Part shown: positions 22,090 through 33,448 of the stretch, in pieces
Layout of the letters: the number at the start of each line of letters is the position of its first letter
How positions within the stretch are numbered: position 1 is the stretch's first letter
Assembly (NCBI GenBank): GCA_014898415.1
Contig: RCTD01000009.1
Coordinates: 496,001 to 560,000, forward strand
DNA: 64,000 nt
Origin: Stromatinia cepivora
Lineage: Eukaryota; Ascomycota; Leotiomycetes; Helotiales; Sclerotiniaceae
Direction: 5' to 3'
Notes under the pieces: model-generated
Seen by the model: the letters and a program-made list of their open reading frames with translations, nothing else
The model's database searches: none
What the model was told of the DNA's origin: nothing
Position numbers and translations under genes: made by a program

Positions 22090-23872
22090 ATGGCCACACC
22101 AAGAGGATCAAAGCAACGCTCCCATCTTCCCACCCCACCAATCTCTCCCGATCAATTCCAAACCCCACGCCCTCTCCCTCTCCCAACCGAAATGTCAAGA
22201 TTGAAGTCTTGGAAAACCGCTCGCTCGAGATCTTTGGACATTTTGAAAAATGAGCCAGCCACACCGACTCCACTTCGAGTTGTGTCTGATCCTGTGATTA
22301 CTACCATCTCCAATCAAATCACAAGCTATGACCAGAGCTCTTCTCCGGAACAGGTTACCGAATCCGAAGTGGAAGCCAATATGCCAAATCGATATACCAC
22401 TTCCTATTATAACATCTTGGGATTACCGGAGAGTCCTAATGTTACTACCAAGGATATTGAAGATGCATATAATAACCTCGGTAAGATTTTTGTCTTCTTC
22501 TCTAAACTTTTAGAATCCCTTTCCATCCACCCTAGTTCCCTCTACCCCGTATACAACAAACCTAAAACTCACAACCCTCACAGTATCAAACCACCCATCA
22601 GACTCAAACCACAGCCAGGAAACCCTGCAACAAATACATAAAACGCTCACCAACTCCATCAGACGACGTACCTACGATCTAGGTCGCCGGGCCCACTTGC
22701 TCCGTCAAACCCATCTCGTAGATCGGGAGCGTTTTGAGAAGAAAATGGGTAGCGATTTCTTTCATACTGAAAAGTCCAGTTCTCAGGAAGCCAGGGCCTT
22801 TGTGGATAAGTTGAGGACGGACAATTTGAAGAGGAAGATGGAGATTTTGAAAAGGGAACTTGCGGAAAACGTTGAAAAAAAGATTAGAGTCATGGGATTG
22901 AGTATGAACATGGATGGAATGAATGAAGTAGAGGGTGTGCCTTGGGAGGAAATGGATTTTGGAGCTAAGGGAGCAGAACCCATTGGAGAAAGATTGAGTC
23001 TCGACTTTGAGTTTGCCGGATCCGGGAGTGAGCAGGATTCTGAAGAAGAAAATGGATCTGGAGGTACATTTTCGGACAGGGAGGAGGAAAGGGGAGAGCT
23101 TGAAACGGTCGAAGAGACCAAAGGAATTGAAGAGTACAAAGAGGTCGAAAGACTGTCTGTGTCTGCAATGGCAGTACCAGTTCTGGAAGCGACTGTCTCT
23201 GACCTCGAAAAAATTCCTGCCATTGCGGAAAATACCTCGAAGGACGATGAACGGGCGTCCGTTGCTAAAGATGACAGAGAAGGTGTTGTAGATATCCCGG
23301 GATCAACTTCGAAAATCGACGAGGCGACTGTGAAAATGCACACCGAAACAGATCTCCCCAATATGGAAACCATCATCGATTTGCTATTCCCAACTCCCAC
23401 GCCAACCCCGGTCCCAAAAATGAAACAGAAAACCGTTTCACACAAAGAAATCTGGGAATTCGACTACAGTTCCGAAACAGATACCGAAATCGATGAAGAT
23501 TCCGATTCTGACATCAATACAGACACCGACACCGACAATCCACCCACCAATCTCCAATCCTCAGAACCAACTTATAAAAACACCAACACCAAAACCAACA
23601 TCACCATAACATCAAACCACGAACCTCAAATCCATAAATCCACCCCTACCACCCTTACCACACCCACAAAACCCCTCCCATTCCCCTCCCCAACACAACC
23701 CGAACCCGACGCCGAACCCGACGCCGAACCCGAAATCTGGGAATCATCCTACGACGACGAATCAGAAGAAGAAAACGATGCAACCATGTTATTATCAGCC
23801 AAATTACTCGCGGCGATTTGGGTGGTTATTGCTGCTTGGGCTTGGTTTGGTTATGTGCCTGTTGCTGCGTGA
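22090..23872 (+). CDS. Membrane-anchored J-like protein with degenerate HPD motif
   Basis: Two exons (22090-22480, 22584-23872) with a 103-nt phase-1 intron (donor GTAAGA, acceptor CTCACAG) give 559 residues. Residues about 101-175 have the layout of a J domain: TSYYNILGLPESPNVTTKDI, then EDAYNNLVSNHPSDSNH, then a helix ending RRRTYDLGRR. The HPD tripeptide that stimulates Hsp70 reads HPSD, so canonical Hsp70 activation is doubtful. The middle is acidic and disordered, with a basic helical stretch (about 195-230) and an EPDAEPDAEPE run. The last ~25 residues are a hydrophobic segment (LLSAKLLAAIWVVIAAWAWF) that could be a tail anchor. Start codon chosen for the AACAAGATGG context. The role is unknown; the nearest known types are membrane J or J-like proteins. 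Confidence 0.75.
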
Positions 23873-24591
23873 TTGCATGATTGCATGATTGCTTTTGTTT
23901 CGATGTGTGTGTGGTTTTGCTGGGGGGGGGTTTTTTTTGTTTTTGGCTGTGGGGGTTTGCTTTGCTTTGCCTACCTACCTACCTATGATTGCAAAGAGAT
24001 GCAGAGCTAGGAAGGAAAAAACTAATAGACTAATAGCTGATATGAAATGGGTTATAAGATAGGGAGGAACGAATTAATACCAAGTCTTACACACATACAT
24101 ACATACCCAATCTAGCTTTTTATCTTTTGAATTTTGAATTTTGAATTTTGGGATTCCTACCTACCTACGTAGGTAGTATTTAATCATCTGCACTTAGTTT
24201 ATTTAGCTTAGCTAGTCTGCGAAGGTAGTCTGCGAAGGAAACGAAAAGATTATACTTACCTGATAAATTTATCCTCAAGTCGTACAACCCGGACTACAAT
24301 AATTACAACCAAGGGGAAAAAAAGAAGAAAAGAACAAAAACATTTATTTACGCTCATCCTTTCATCTCTGTAATGTGATGCTATACTATGCTATGCTCTC
24401 CCCCAACAAAGTCATGACATGCCGCCGATAGTAAGAATCAAACAAGCCAATACAGGGTATCTTCACTGCACTATCACATACCAACTATCATTCCATCATC
24501 ATACAAATCTTAATCATTCATATCTCTTTCCCATGAGTTCATCCACTGCAAACTTCCTCCATCCCACCCCCATATTCATCAGCCAAACTAC
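23873..24591. other. Convergent 3' region with simple repeats
   Basis: Lies between the ends of the J-like gene and CHO2. Holds TGATTGCA repeats (23870-23892), G and T runs (23921-23940), CTAC repeats (23970-23984), ACAT repeats (about 24092-24106) and GAATTTT repeats (about 24128-24149). Confidence 0.65.
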
Positions 24592-27500
24592 TTAAATCTT
24601 CTCCCCTTCACTAGTGGGTGTATTCGTCCCTTTCGAATGTGACATACTATATGGAGCCTGCGAATTTTGTTGGTCAATGTCTATTCTCTCTGTATCTTGG
24701 TATTTCCTTTCGGTATTATCCGTCATTCCGATCCGGGCCGTATCAACTCCAGGATATCATAATGAAAAAAAAAGTTAAAGAAAAAAGAAATGTGTGAAAG
24801 AATCAGAAAATAATCGAAAAATAATGGCCCATCCCGAGAACCCATCCCGTCGAAGAGGACAAAAAATTAGAAAAATCAAAAAGAAGGAGATATCCTCATG
24901 TATCACGACGTAATGACGCCGGTCGAGAAAGTGACCTTGAACGAGCTTGAGAAAATCTGCATACCAGTACCTGCTTCGCATTACAAATTCTCCAGGCCAA
25001 ATTCCTAACATTGCCATCCGCTCTCACTACCTCTGGCGCAAACTCAATACCAAACATATAATGGACAGCATGCACCACGCGCCTCGGATATTTTCCATCT
25101 CGTGCTACCAGTTCCCCAAAACTTTCGTCTACTGAATTAGGAGCAATATCCGGATCTCGATCGAAACAATTGCGCACTACGGGTAACAAAGCTTGCTCGA
25201 CTGCACTACGGATTAGAGATTGAGATTGGGAGTTGTCGGAATCAAGAGAAATGTTTAGGCTTGAATTTTCGTCGTCGAAGCGAGGGATGCGGATTTCGAA
25301 GGGAAGCGAGATGGCCATGACGTTGTGTTTACCGTCGTGATGGTAACGGAATTCGAAAACTCCTTGGTTCCAGAAGAGTTTGTCGCCTTCAAAGAGCATT
25401 TCACCTTCTACGTAATCTTGAGTTGATCCATCTCTACGCTTTTCGCCTGAGACAAATCTATTCGAGACGAGGATACCTTTATCTGCTGGCGTGAATTCGT
25501 ATTCGTTAGGAACAGTAGCGACCCAACGACCCGATGAAGGAATTCGCGTTACTTCTCGAGATGCATTGTCAGCTACCATGTACAAACCTACCCAATCAGC
25601 TTTGCTATGATTTATTGGTGCTGTCCATTTCACTTTGATCGGTGCACCGTATTCAAAAACGAGGGGCTTGAATTCATCCATTCGTTCTTGTGGCAAGCGG
25701 GCATTAATTCCTTCTTTAGAAGTTGTACGTTTGTGTATGGCCGAATCAAATGATGTACCCTCGATTTTGACAGAATAATCTCTCGGATCAAACCCAGCCA
25801 AGTCTGGTGCAATTCTTGTTAAGGTCAGGCGAGCCGGATATTGACTGAAGAGTGCAGAGGTATCTCTAAATATGGTAGAAACACCAGCTGCAAGTTTCGG
25901 TCGAGCGGCATCCAAAAATTCTTCAACAAAATGACCAGTTTCCTCCAAGACTCTATCAACATTACCATGCCATTTCTTGATTTGAGGTGGTAATGATCTC
26001 TTGATGCTTTTCGATAGACCTGCTTCTGATCGAAGGTTTCGTCCATATAATTTCTGCATGTGAGGTTTCTCGACAAATTGGAGGAACGCAAATGTAAGCG
26101 TATGGCTGAGAAGCGCCAAGAAGAATATAGCTCGGCTTCCAGTGATAAAAACCGCTCCCCAAATACCAGCAAGCCCGATGATACGTTCTGGATTATTGAG
26201 ATATCGGTAAATACCACTGTAAGTAAGTTTGGGCGCATGATCAAAGAAGAAGTCTCCAAAGAACCATCCGAATTCACCCAAAGACTCGTAGATACTGATG
26301 GCAGTCCAGATTTGAAGAGAAACCAAGCCAGCACCAATGACATGTCGCAATAAGACAAGCCCATAAGCCCAGTTGGAAGGCATGGAGTACATCTTCCACG
26401 TTGCGGCAATGAAACTTGCGTAGCACATCGTCATGCTTAAATGGTACATCCCTTTCCACTGTTGCCAGGCTTCTTCTGTACTATCACCGTATTTGACGAA
26501 ATGTCGTGTCCACATCTTCTTGTTCGATTGTCTGTCAAGAATGATTCCAAGACCAACGGCGTACCATAAACGCCAAAATATAGCATTGATAACAAACAGT
26601 GCTTGATAAACTGGGGTTGAGGGTGTAAGTGCAGTGATGAGAAAGACATAACCTTGGAGTAGGAGAACAGAAACATCTGTGATTCGGAATAGATCAATGT
26701 TGCCCAATCCCATGAGATTATGGACGGATAATGGTTGAGTGGCATTCATTGGTGGTGTATGCGTGGGTGATGGATCTACACTATATTCAGAGCCTTCTTT
26801 ACTTGATGCTAGTGCGTTTGCATGGTCGCTGTCGCTTGAGCTTGGATTCTCTTGATGCTTTCTGGGAGGTGGCGCATTATAGGTTTTTTCGATGTGAGGG
26901 TTCTCCACAACGAGGAGAAATGCGAATTGAGCCATGTGTGCAACGATCGAAATTGCTAGCACGCTGTAGCTTGCAGCCATCATTGAGATACCATAATAAC
27001 CAGCATATCCAACAGAATACATTGGGTGAGGTGCCATTTCGAAAACACCATCAAATGTCAATTCTTGATCGATAAGGTAGAAGAAATCACCCCAGTACCA
27101 AGCATAATCTTTTACCACTCGATGTGCGTCAAGCTTAACCCATAGATTGAATAAAACGAGTATGATTCCTGCACCCCACCGAAGTATTGACATAGCAAGA
27201 CTTTCATCGGCTGGCGCACTCCCACAAGCAACCGCAAAGAGACAATATGATGTGAAATCACACATCAAAATGAGATCCACCACCCTTCGAAAGACTAACC
27301 ATGTATTGTACTCCATAGGAGCTTCTTCCAATTTGTAATCTTCTGGTATTTTAGTCTCCAGTTCAGTCTTGATCAAATTGTATAACCATGGTCGAGGATT
27401 TTTGCCAGTATTGGGGTTCTCAAATAGATTCCATTTCTTTGCCCATGCCACTATTCTTTTGTGGTGCGATTGTATGTGAAGGAGGTATCCAATGCCAACA

Positions 27501-27942
27501 TTGTAGCATCCTCGCCAGAATAGGAACAAGACGGCGAATACTGGTCTCTTCAGCGAACTTGGCAAGGCGTAAAGTGCGAATATATGGAGGGCAAGTATGA
27601 CCAAGACAATCAAATCCGAGAGGTTCTTGGGTTGTCGAGGGTCGAGTAATTGAGAAACCATATCATGGGTTTGAGGTACTGTAAATACTGTGGGTCTGTT
27701 AGCTTGGACCTTTCGAAATGACAATGGCATGTGCAATAGTTGAATGGAATTCTTAACTTACTGGTACCATTGGGGGTTCTGCCAAATGTCTTCCTGTCCT
27801 TCTCCAGCTTGAAGTCTTCAGAGGGTGGCTCGGAACCACAACGGGCTGTCATATTATCCTCATTTGTGGTAGGAATATTATTGCTTCGTTCCCGCAAGCC
27901 ACTTGAATCTTGAGACTTCATTGAAAAAGTACCGGTACTCAT
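24592..27942 (-). CDS. CHO2: Phosphatidylethanolamine N-methyltransferase
   Basis: Catalyses the first S-adenosylmethionine-dependent methylation of phosphatidylethanolamine on the way to phosphatidylcholine, in the endoplasmic reticulum membrane. Three exons: 27942-27762, 27687-24965 and 24657-24592, with introns of 74 and 307 nt, giving 989 residues, the usual length for fungal CHO2. Recognition motifs include [20 protein letters not shown], many transmembrane helices, and two methyltransferase-like blocks ([15 protein letters not shown] in the first half, [15 protein letters not shown] in the second). The C-terminal soluble domain ends with [16 protein letters not shown]. The last exon was placed by joining NAKQVL to [14 protein letters not shown] across GTATGC...TTCGCAG; reading straight on would give a chance tail ending at 24896. 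An in-frame ATG at 27975 is an alternative start. Confidence 0.93.
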
Positions 27943-29504
27943 GCTGGATGGACTCTGCCGTGTTGAAAACGGCAATGATAATGTCGTTGAGACCTTATAT
28001 TTGTCAATTGGAGAGTCCTACGCGTTGTTAGACAAACACGTTGGTGGAGATTGTGAGTGAAGTGGGTGTTAGCATGTATGTATGTACTATGTTGAACATA
28101 TGTTTAAATGTTGAATTGATGGAAGTGGGATGAACCATATGCTGTCCTTTTCTGCGAGGTCCAGGTTGTTCAATTTGATGGGTTCACTACTGTAAGTCAC
28201 ACTTCACATCTCCCTGTAAAGATTAAGAGTGGAGGTGAATTCCAACGAATTATGTTGCTCACCACAAAGAATTATTGAATTCCTGTTGGTACCTACCTAC
28301 TTAGTTTCGTTGAATATTGACAAGCTTGGATACCGATTTTTGTTTGTCAAAATGATCAATCACCGGAATTACAATGAGATATGAACATTTTTTTTTTTAT
28401 GAGGACAGCATAACATTTTTATTTTTTGAGTGATTTGAAGCTTGGGGAAATACGTGGGGGGATTCTACTTACTCATAAGATCATTTTCTTTTACTCTCTT
28501 GATCTTATCATGCAATGATCTATATCTATTAATACTGTACGACGAGACGGTACTACCTACCCTACTTACCTGCTCATTTCTTTGTTTTTGATATTCTATC
28601 TTTGGAATCCCCGTCATTCATTTGGTCTTTGATATTCCAGGAAGTTTGCCAGCACACATTCAATTTAACTAGATACCTAGTACTCCGTATGCAATATTCA
28701 ACAAATTTTCACATAGAATTCTATAGAATTATCTAGATCTATTTAGAATTTAGATACAAATTGACATGTGATGCCCCCAGTTTATGGCCCCAGTTGAAAA
28801 CGATCAATGATGTGATTTTGATGCAAGACCAAGGATTAATTTATATTTTTTTGTCATCTTCTACCGCTTTCAATATATCTGGGGAAGATGGAGAAACATT
28901 CCAAGGTTGAAATCCTACACAAGGTTGACGTGACGGAAGGATCCCGTACCACCCACCCATTTTTATATCACCCACGTTTTCTGACCTGTCAGATCCTCGG
29001 AAGTGACGGAAAATATCCAGTTGATAAGAACGAATAGTTGTCTGGTGTACTCTGCATTTGTCCATAAGTATCACTTTCCGAGAACGAAAAGATTGTTCGT
29101 GGGGGTCTGCTTCCATGGCAAGTGAATCTACCTCCGGCTGACTGTAAACTTGTAGTTGCCAAGTGCATATACAATTTGGAGTACAGGCGCTTGAATGTGA
29201 TGGGGAACATCGAAGAAGGTCTCATTATATGGTCCACTGATATTGAAACCCCATTTGAACCCAAGACATCTGATTATAGAATATCTCTTCATCAGAGGTC
29301 CCTAGATACATAAATTCGGACAAGCCCGGTAATCACGGACCAATCCGATACTAGCTCACCGCTTACCAATTAAGTCAATGAGATAACCCAATCTTTGCCA
29401 AAATCCTATGCTTTGTAAACATTCTGTGACTTTATCATCCCACATTTTGTTTTTACATTCAATGAATGATTAACAAATCTCCTCTGCATATACCACGATA
29501 AATT
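27943..29504. other. Divergent promoter region of CHO2 and Nbp35
   Basis: AT-rich sequence with T tracts (28389-28399) and CTAC repeats. CATGTG occurs at about 28764, resembling the core of the yeast inositol/choline-responsive element, but a single hexamer this far from CHO2 is weak evidence. Minus-strand frames at 28841-29264 overlap one another and look non-coding. Confidence 0.45.
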
Positions 29505-30536
29505 ATGGCACCTTCTCTCGAGGAAAGGCCAGAGGCTGTTCAAGATGTTCTCTCAAATCTTTAAAAAAACGCCCCCAAGCTCGTCGCCCCAGAACCGGAA
29601 CACTGTCCTGGTCCAGAATCCGAGGCGGCAGGAAAGGCAGACTCTTGCGCCGGCTGTCCCAACCAAGCAATTTGCGCATCTGCGCCCAGAGGTCCCGATC
29701 CAGATATCCCAGCTATAACTGCTCGTCTCGCAGGAATCAAACATAAAGTCTTAATTCTATCGGGAAAAGGTGGCGTGGGAAAAAGCACATTCACCAGTTT
29801 ACTTGCGCATGCATTCGCTACAAATGAGGATAATACAGTGGGAATCATGGATACCGATATCTGCGGGCCAAGCATACCAAAAATGATGGGAGTAGAGACG
29901 GAGCAAATACATGTTAGTGGTGCTGGTTGGAGTCCAGTGTGGGTTATGGAGAATCTGGGTGTTATGAGTGTGCAGTTTATGTTACCAAATCGAGATGATG
30001 CCGTGATATGGAGAGGACCAAAGAAAAATGGATTGATAAAACAGTTTTTGAAGGATGTGGAGTGGGGAGAGATGGATTTCTTATTGGTGGACACACCTCC
30101 AGGAACAAGTGATGAACATTTGAGTGTGAACTCGTTTCTTAAGGAAAGTGGGGTGGATGGAGCTTTAGTAGTTACAACACCACAGGAAGTTTCACTGTTA
30201 GATGTCAGAAAGGAAATCGACTTTTGTCGAAAGGCGGGGATTAAGGTATTAGGGATCGTGGAGAACATGTCAGGATTCGTCTGCCCGAAATGCACACACG
30301 AAAGTCAAATTTTCCAAGCCACAACTGGAGGCGCAAGAGCTTTGGCTAAAGAGATGAATATTCCATTCCTAGGAGCTGTACCACTAGACCCTCGAATTGG
30401 GATGTCGTGCGATTACGGCGAGAGCTTTTTCGATGCCTGGCCTGATAGTCCAGCTTGTACTGCATTGAAGACAGTCGTTAGAAGGCTTGGTGAGGAGATT
30501 GGACTCGATCCTAAGAGCATTTTACCCGATGATTGA
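29505..30536 (+). CDS. NBP35: Cytosolic Fe-S cluster assembly factor Nbp35, with an in-frame TAA
   Basis: Nbp35 is a P-loop scaffold NTPase that, with Cfd1, builds Fe-S clusters for cytosolic and nuclear proteins and is essential in yeast. The N-terminal cysteine motif C-x13-C-x2-C-x5-C is complete ([18 protein letters not shown] then PNQAIC), which separates Nbp35 from Cfd1. The deviant Walker [10 protein letters not shown], the switch [10 protein letters not shown] and the C-terminal CPKC pair are all present, and the length (343 codons) fits. The ATG at 29505 starts [19 protein letters not shown], but codon 20 (29562-29564) is TAA, after which the same frame continues [14 protein letters not shown]. 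No downstream ATG could keep the cysteine motif. Possible explanations are a sequence error, a very short intron (for example GTTCAAG...CCCAAG, 42 nt, frame-preserving), or true loss of function. Everything else in the gene is intact. Confidence 0.85.
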
Positions 30537-30886
30537 AAGATCTTCTACAGATTCCAATCTCTCAAAAATCATTAAATAACATGATTCGGCTCGCAGAGCG
30601 TGATCTACATCCGCCCTAGGCCACCCAACTTCCTATTATATCCTATCAATGTCTTATTCTATGCATATCACATTTAATATAGTCCGTAGACCTTGCCACG
30701 GCTTGGGTCTGAAAACAGAAAGCGAACAGATGCGGACAGATGCGGACAGATGCCGACATATAATCGGGACAAATAACATATAAACTTTGAGCCAAGCATG
30801 AGATTCAACGAACACATTTATTATCGTCCAGTGACCCCAGCAATGCGATGTGATTTAGAAGGCGAGTGCCTAGCGCACTTTCGGGG
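30537..30886. other. Intergenic stretch with a 10-bp triple repeat
   Basis: Three head-to-tail copies of ACAGATGCGG lie at 30726-30755, the last with one change. Nothing else is seen. Confidence 0.6.
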
Positions 30887-32389
30887 TTATAATCTGTCTC
30901 TGCTAGAGACCTTATTGGCTAGGATAGTATAGTACCATGCTATGATCTTCCCAAAAATTAAATGTATTACTAAAGCGCAAGTGATAACGGAAACTAGAAG
31001 GCTAAAGCTTAGAATTTTCGTTGGTGCAGGACTTTCTAAAACTGAATTGTTGTCTTCCGAGAAAGACTCCCTAGTGGAAGACTCCTCTGTGGTTTGCGGA
31101 AGGACATTTCTAGCAGTTGTTGAATCATCACCAATGCTAGTAGCCACGACGAGGTACTGTCTTTCGAGAGGTGGTGGATTTGACTGGTAATTCTTCTTCC
31201 AAATAGCTGCCCATTGTATAAGGTCTGCTTGAACAACATAGTTCAACCAAAGTGGCCGAATTAGGAACCAAGATAGTTTTATCGAAGCGTCCACCAACAA
31301 TGCTGCGAGACTTATCCATATAGTCCATCCCCTCGAACCAGTTTCCCAATCATCTGGATCGCCAGGTGCCCAGCCCTGGTACTTGGCAAATGGTTATAAC
31401 ACTCCCCATCCAACAGCAGCACCCAGCAGCATATGCAATGGGATAGCAGACCCTGTTATTATACCCTGACCGAAAAACCCCGGAGAAAGGTCTACCGTCC
31501 AAAGCCACTGGTTTGCTTCTCGGTATCCGAAAATTGGTAGTTCTCGGAGTGATTGGCAAAAAGTATAGGATGATAGTCTGTGATGAATGAATTAGCCTAG
31601 GCAAGAGGTAGAATTAATGTTAGTGTACCATCGTACAGCAATGCTAGATGCAATGGCACCTCGGAGCAGCGCGGTCATTCTGGCCTTCCAATCAATTTCA
31701 TCCTCTTTCGAGAGGAGTGGCTGCTGTTCAAATACATCATCTTCTTGTGTGATTCTAGGGCTCAAGTTGTTGGTGGTGCTTTGGTTGTTTGTATTGGTAT
31801 CCGTTACCGCCGTTGAAGCAAGGTTATCACAATAAGTGTATGACGATGGATGAGCCTTGTGATGAAGCTTGCTGATAAGATGAGCTGTGGCTCTTGGTCC
31901 GGGCCATGGTAGTTCCCGAAGTAAAGAGGCGAATATGAGACGAAAGAAGCAAAGACCAAAAGACCAAAGAATCAGCATTTTCCAGTCTATACGTATTGGT
32001 CCGTTATCCTCTGGTCCAACAACATATTCCAAGGCTGGAACCACACCAGTGAAGCCAGCAATCACCGGCATACAGCCTACAGCTGTAGCTGCACTAATGA
32101 TTAGGACATTTTCGGTAGCTGTGAAGGGGATCATTGTGTATTTCGAGAATATTTTAAACCCAACATATCCAAGTAGACCGGAGACCATAGGCATCTGGCT
32201 ACTGGCGCCGGTTCGGAGGCCATAGTAGGTGTTTGAGATGTTGACAAAAACCCCAATTAGACGCCCTGAAATGATGGCACGCAAGGTAAAGCTACGGTCT
32301 TCGTCGTACATTGGTTGGGAGAGATCGCGTCTATGAGTTAATTGTGCAGGCACCCTGCTGAGGGATGTCACCCTCAATGTATGTGGCAC
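30887..32389 (-). pseudogene. OPT-family (YSL-like) transporter, broken
   Basis: OPT proteins are multi-pass importers of peptides or metal chelates. The N-terminal half is clear: NTYYGLRTGASSQMPMVSG, ATAVGCMPVIAGFTGVVPAL and LPWPGPRATAHLISKLHH, with helices as expected. A 59-nt intron (31578-31636) joins SSIA to TIILYFLPIT. A one-base frameshift then follows near 31543-31551, before ELPIFGYREANQWLWTVD, and the next frame carries TAA at 31394-31396 in GWGVL-*-PFAKYQGWAPG, where the family has a residue. The frame continues through SRGWTIWISLAALLVDASIK to a last hydrophobic helix and stops at 30887. The segment between FASLLRE and LPWPGP also seems several residues shorter than usual. Two clean lesions make this a pseudogene; the remaining good similarity suggests recent loss. 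Confidence 0.85.
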
Positions 32390-32711
32390 TCAGCAATTTC
32401 AATTGATTGAGTCCACGTGATTTGAGCCTCAGTATGAATTAAACGTGACGCAGTACAGGCCGGCGAAGACGGATCTCTCACCTGTACGCGGTGCTGGCTA
32501 CGAACTGATGGTGCCTTTGGTATCCATCTGAGCTGACGAGAGAACGCGCAGCAGAGCTGGAAGAATTAGATTGGATTGAGAACTAAGGTTTTTTCGGGGG
32601 CTGAAAATTTTTCATTTTCACTTTACTAACCAACAGCGATCAGAACAGAGAACCATACTGCGACAACAACAACTAGCTAAAATCATCAATCGTTCAAGCT
32701 AGATGTACGAC
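32390..32711. other. Intergenic stretch
   Basis: 5' side of the OPT pseudogene; no feature seen. Confidence 0.5.
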
Positions 32712-33074
32712 TTAATTCCCCGTACGACTATCGATATAGACAGTTGACTTCTCTGGAGTACCTTGTAAGATTTTCACATCGGAAGGAAATAATAACCCCA
32801 GCCTGCGGATCTGGTCTTCTTCGGCGTCCTGAACGACTCGAACCTGAAGGTTATCACAGTCTCGCCCTGTGGCAGAGGCAAGTAGGAGGAAACTACGAAA
32901 GGGTAGAATATGATGGAATGTTGTACTACTAATAAATGCAATGCTACCACCTTGAGCCAAGAAGGCGTTGTGCTCAACTGTACTATCAGATGTGATTCGA
33001 CATTGATGTAGCACCACTGAAAACGGGCAGAGCAAATTTTGCTTCGCCCGACGCCTTGATGTGAGGGGTAACAA
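32712..33074 (-). CDS. Small uncharacterised open frame
   Basis: A 120-codon minus-strand frame with protein-like composition (GGSIAFISSTTFHHILPFRS, LLFPSDVKILQGTPEKSTVY). No signal peptide, no helix pattern and no family recognised. It could be a short gene, or an exon or relic of a larger one, since upstream sequence (33075-33400) has no continuing frame. Confidence 0.3.
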   Translation of the reverse strand: MLPLTSRRRAKQNLLCPFSVVLHQCRITSDSTVEHNAFLAQGGSIAFISSTTFHHILPFRSFLLLASATGRDCDNLQVRVVQDAEEDQIRRLGLLFPSDVKILQGTPEKSTVYIDSRTGN

Positions 33075-33448
33075 GACCCTCTCTCCCCCAGATAAAGATA
33101 ATAAATCCTTCTATCAACCTTACTTTTATCAATCCTTATATATACGTAAATCGATCAAACAGAAAAGGTTCAAATCGTTGCTTTTGGTATAAAAGAGTAG
33201 CTCAAAAAAGGGTTAGCCCGAAAGTGGAGTACATTTTACCTTTTGCTTTTCGAATACTATTTCGCCCAATACCCGATATTACCTCCCATACCGGTATTTG
33301 TCTTCGATATTATATCAATTCATACTCGTTGATTAAAAGTATATGAAAAAGTTCAATGATGTTGTATTTACTAATAAAATATAGATGTCTTTCCAACCCA
33401 TTGGTCTACTCACAACTCATGGTTTATATGGCGCCAAGCCTCCAAAAT
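33075..33448. other. Intergenic stretch
   Basis: AT-rich, no feature seen. Confidence 0.45.

Noticed and set aside
22783..23445. 220-codon frame opposite the J-like gene
   Set aside because: Serine-rich antisense of an acidic, E/D-rich coding region.
24896..24964. CHO2 ending at 24896
   Set aside because: The last 20-odd residues of that reading are basic, unlike the family; the spliced end at 24592 fits better.
28764..28769. CATGTG as inositol/choline element of CHO2
   Set aside because: A single hexamer about 800 bases upstream is expected by chance.
29505..30536. Identification as Cfd1 rather than Nbp35
   Set aside because: The N-terminal four-cysteine motif is specific to Nbp35.
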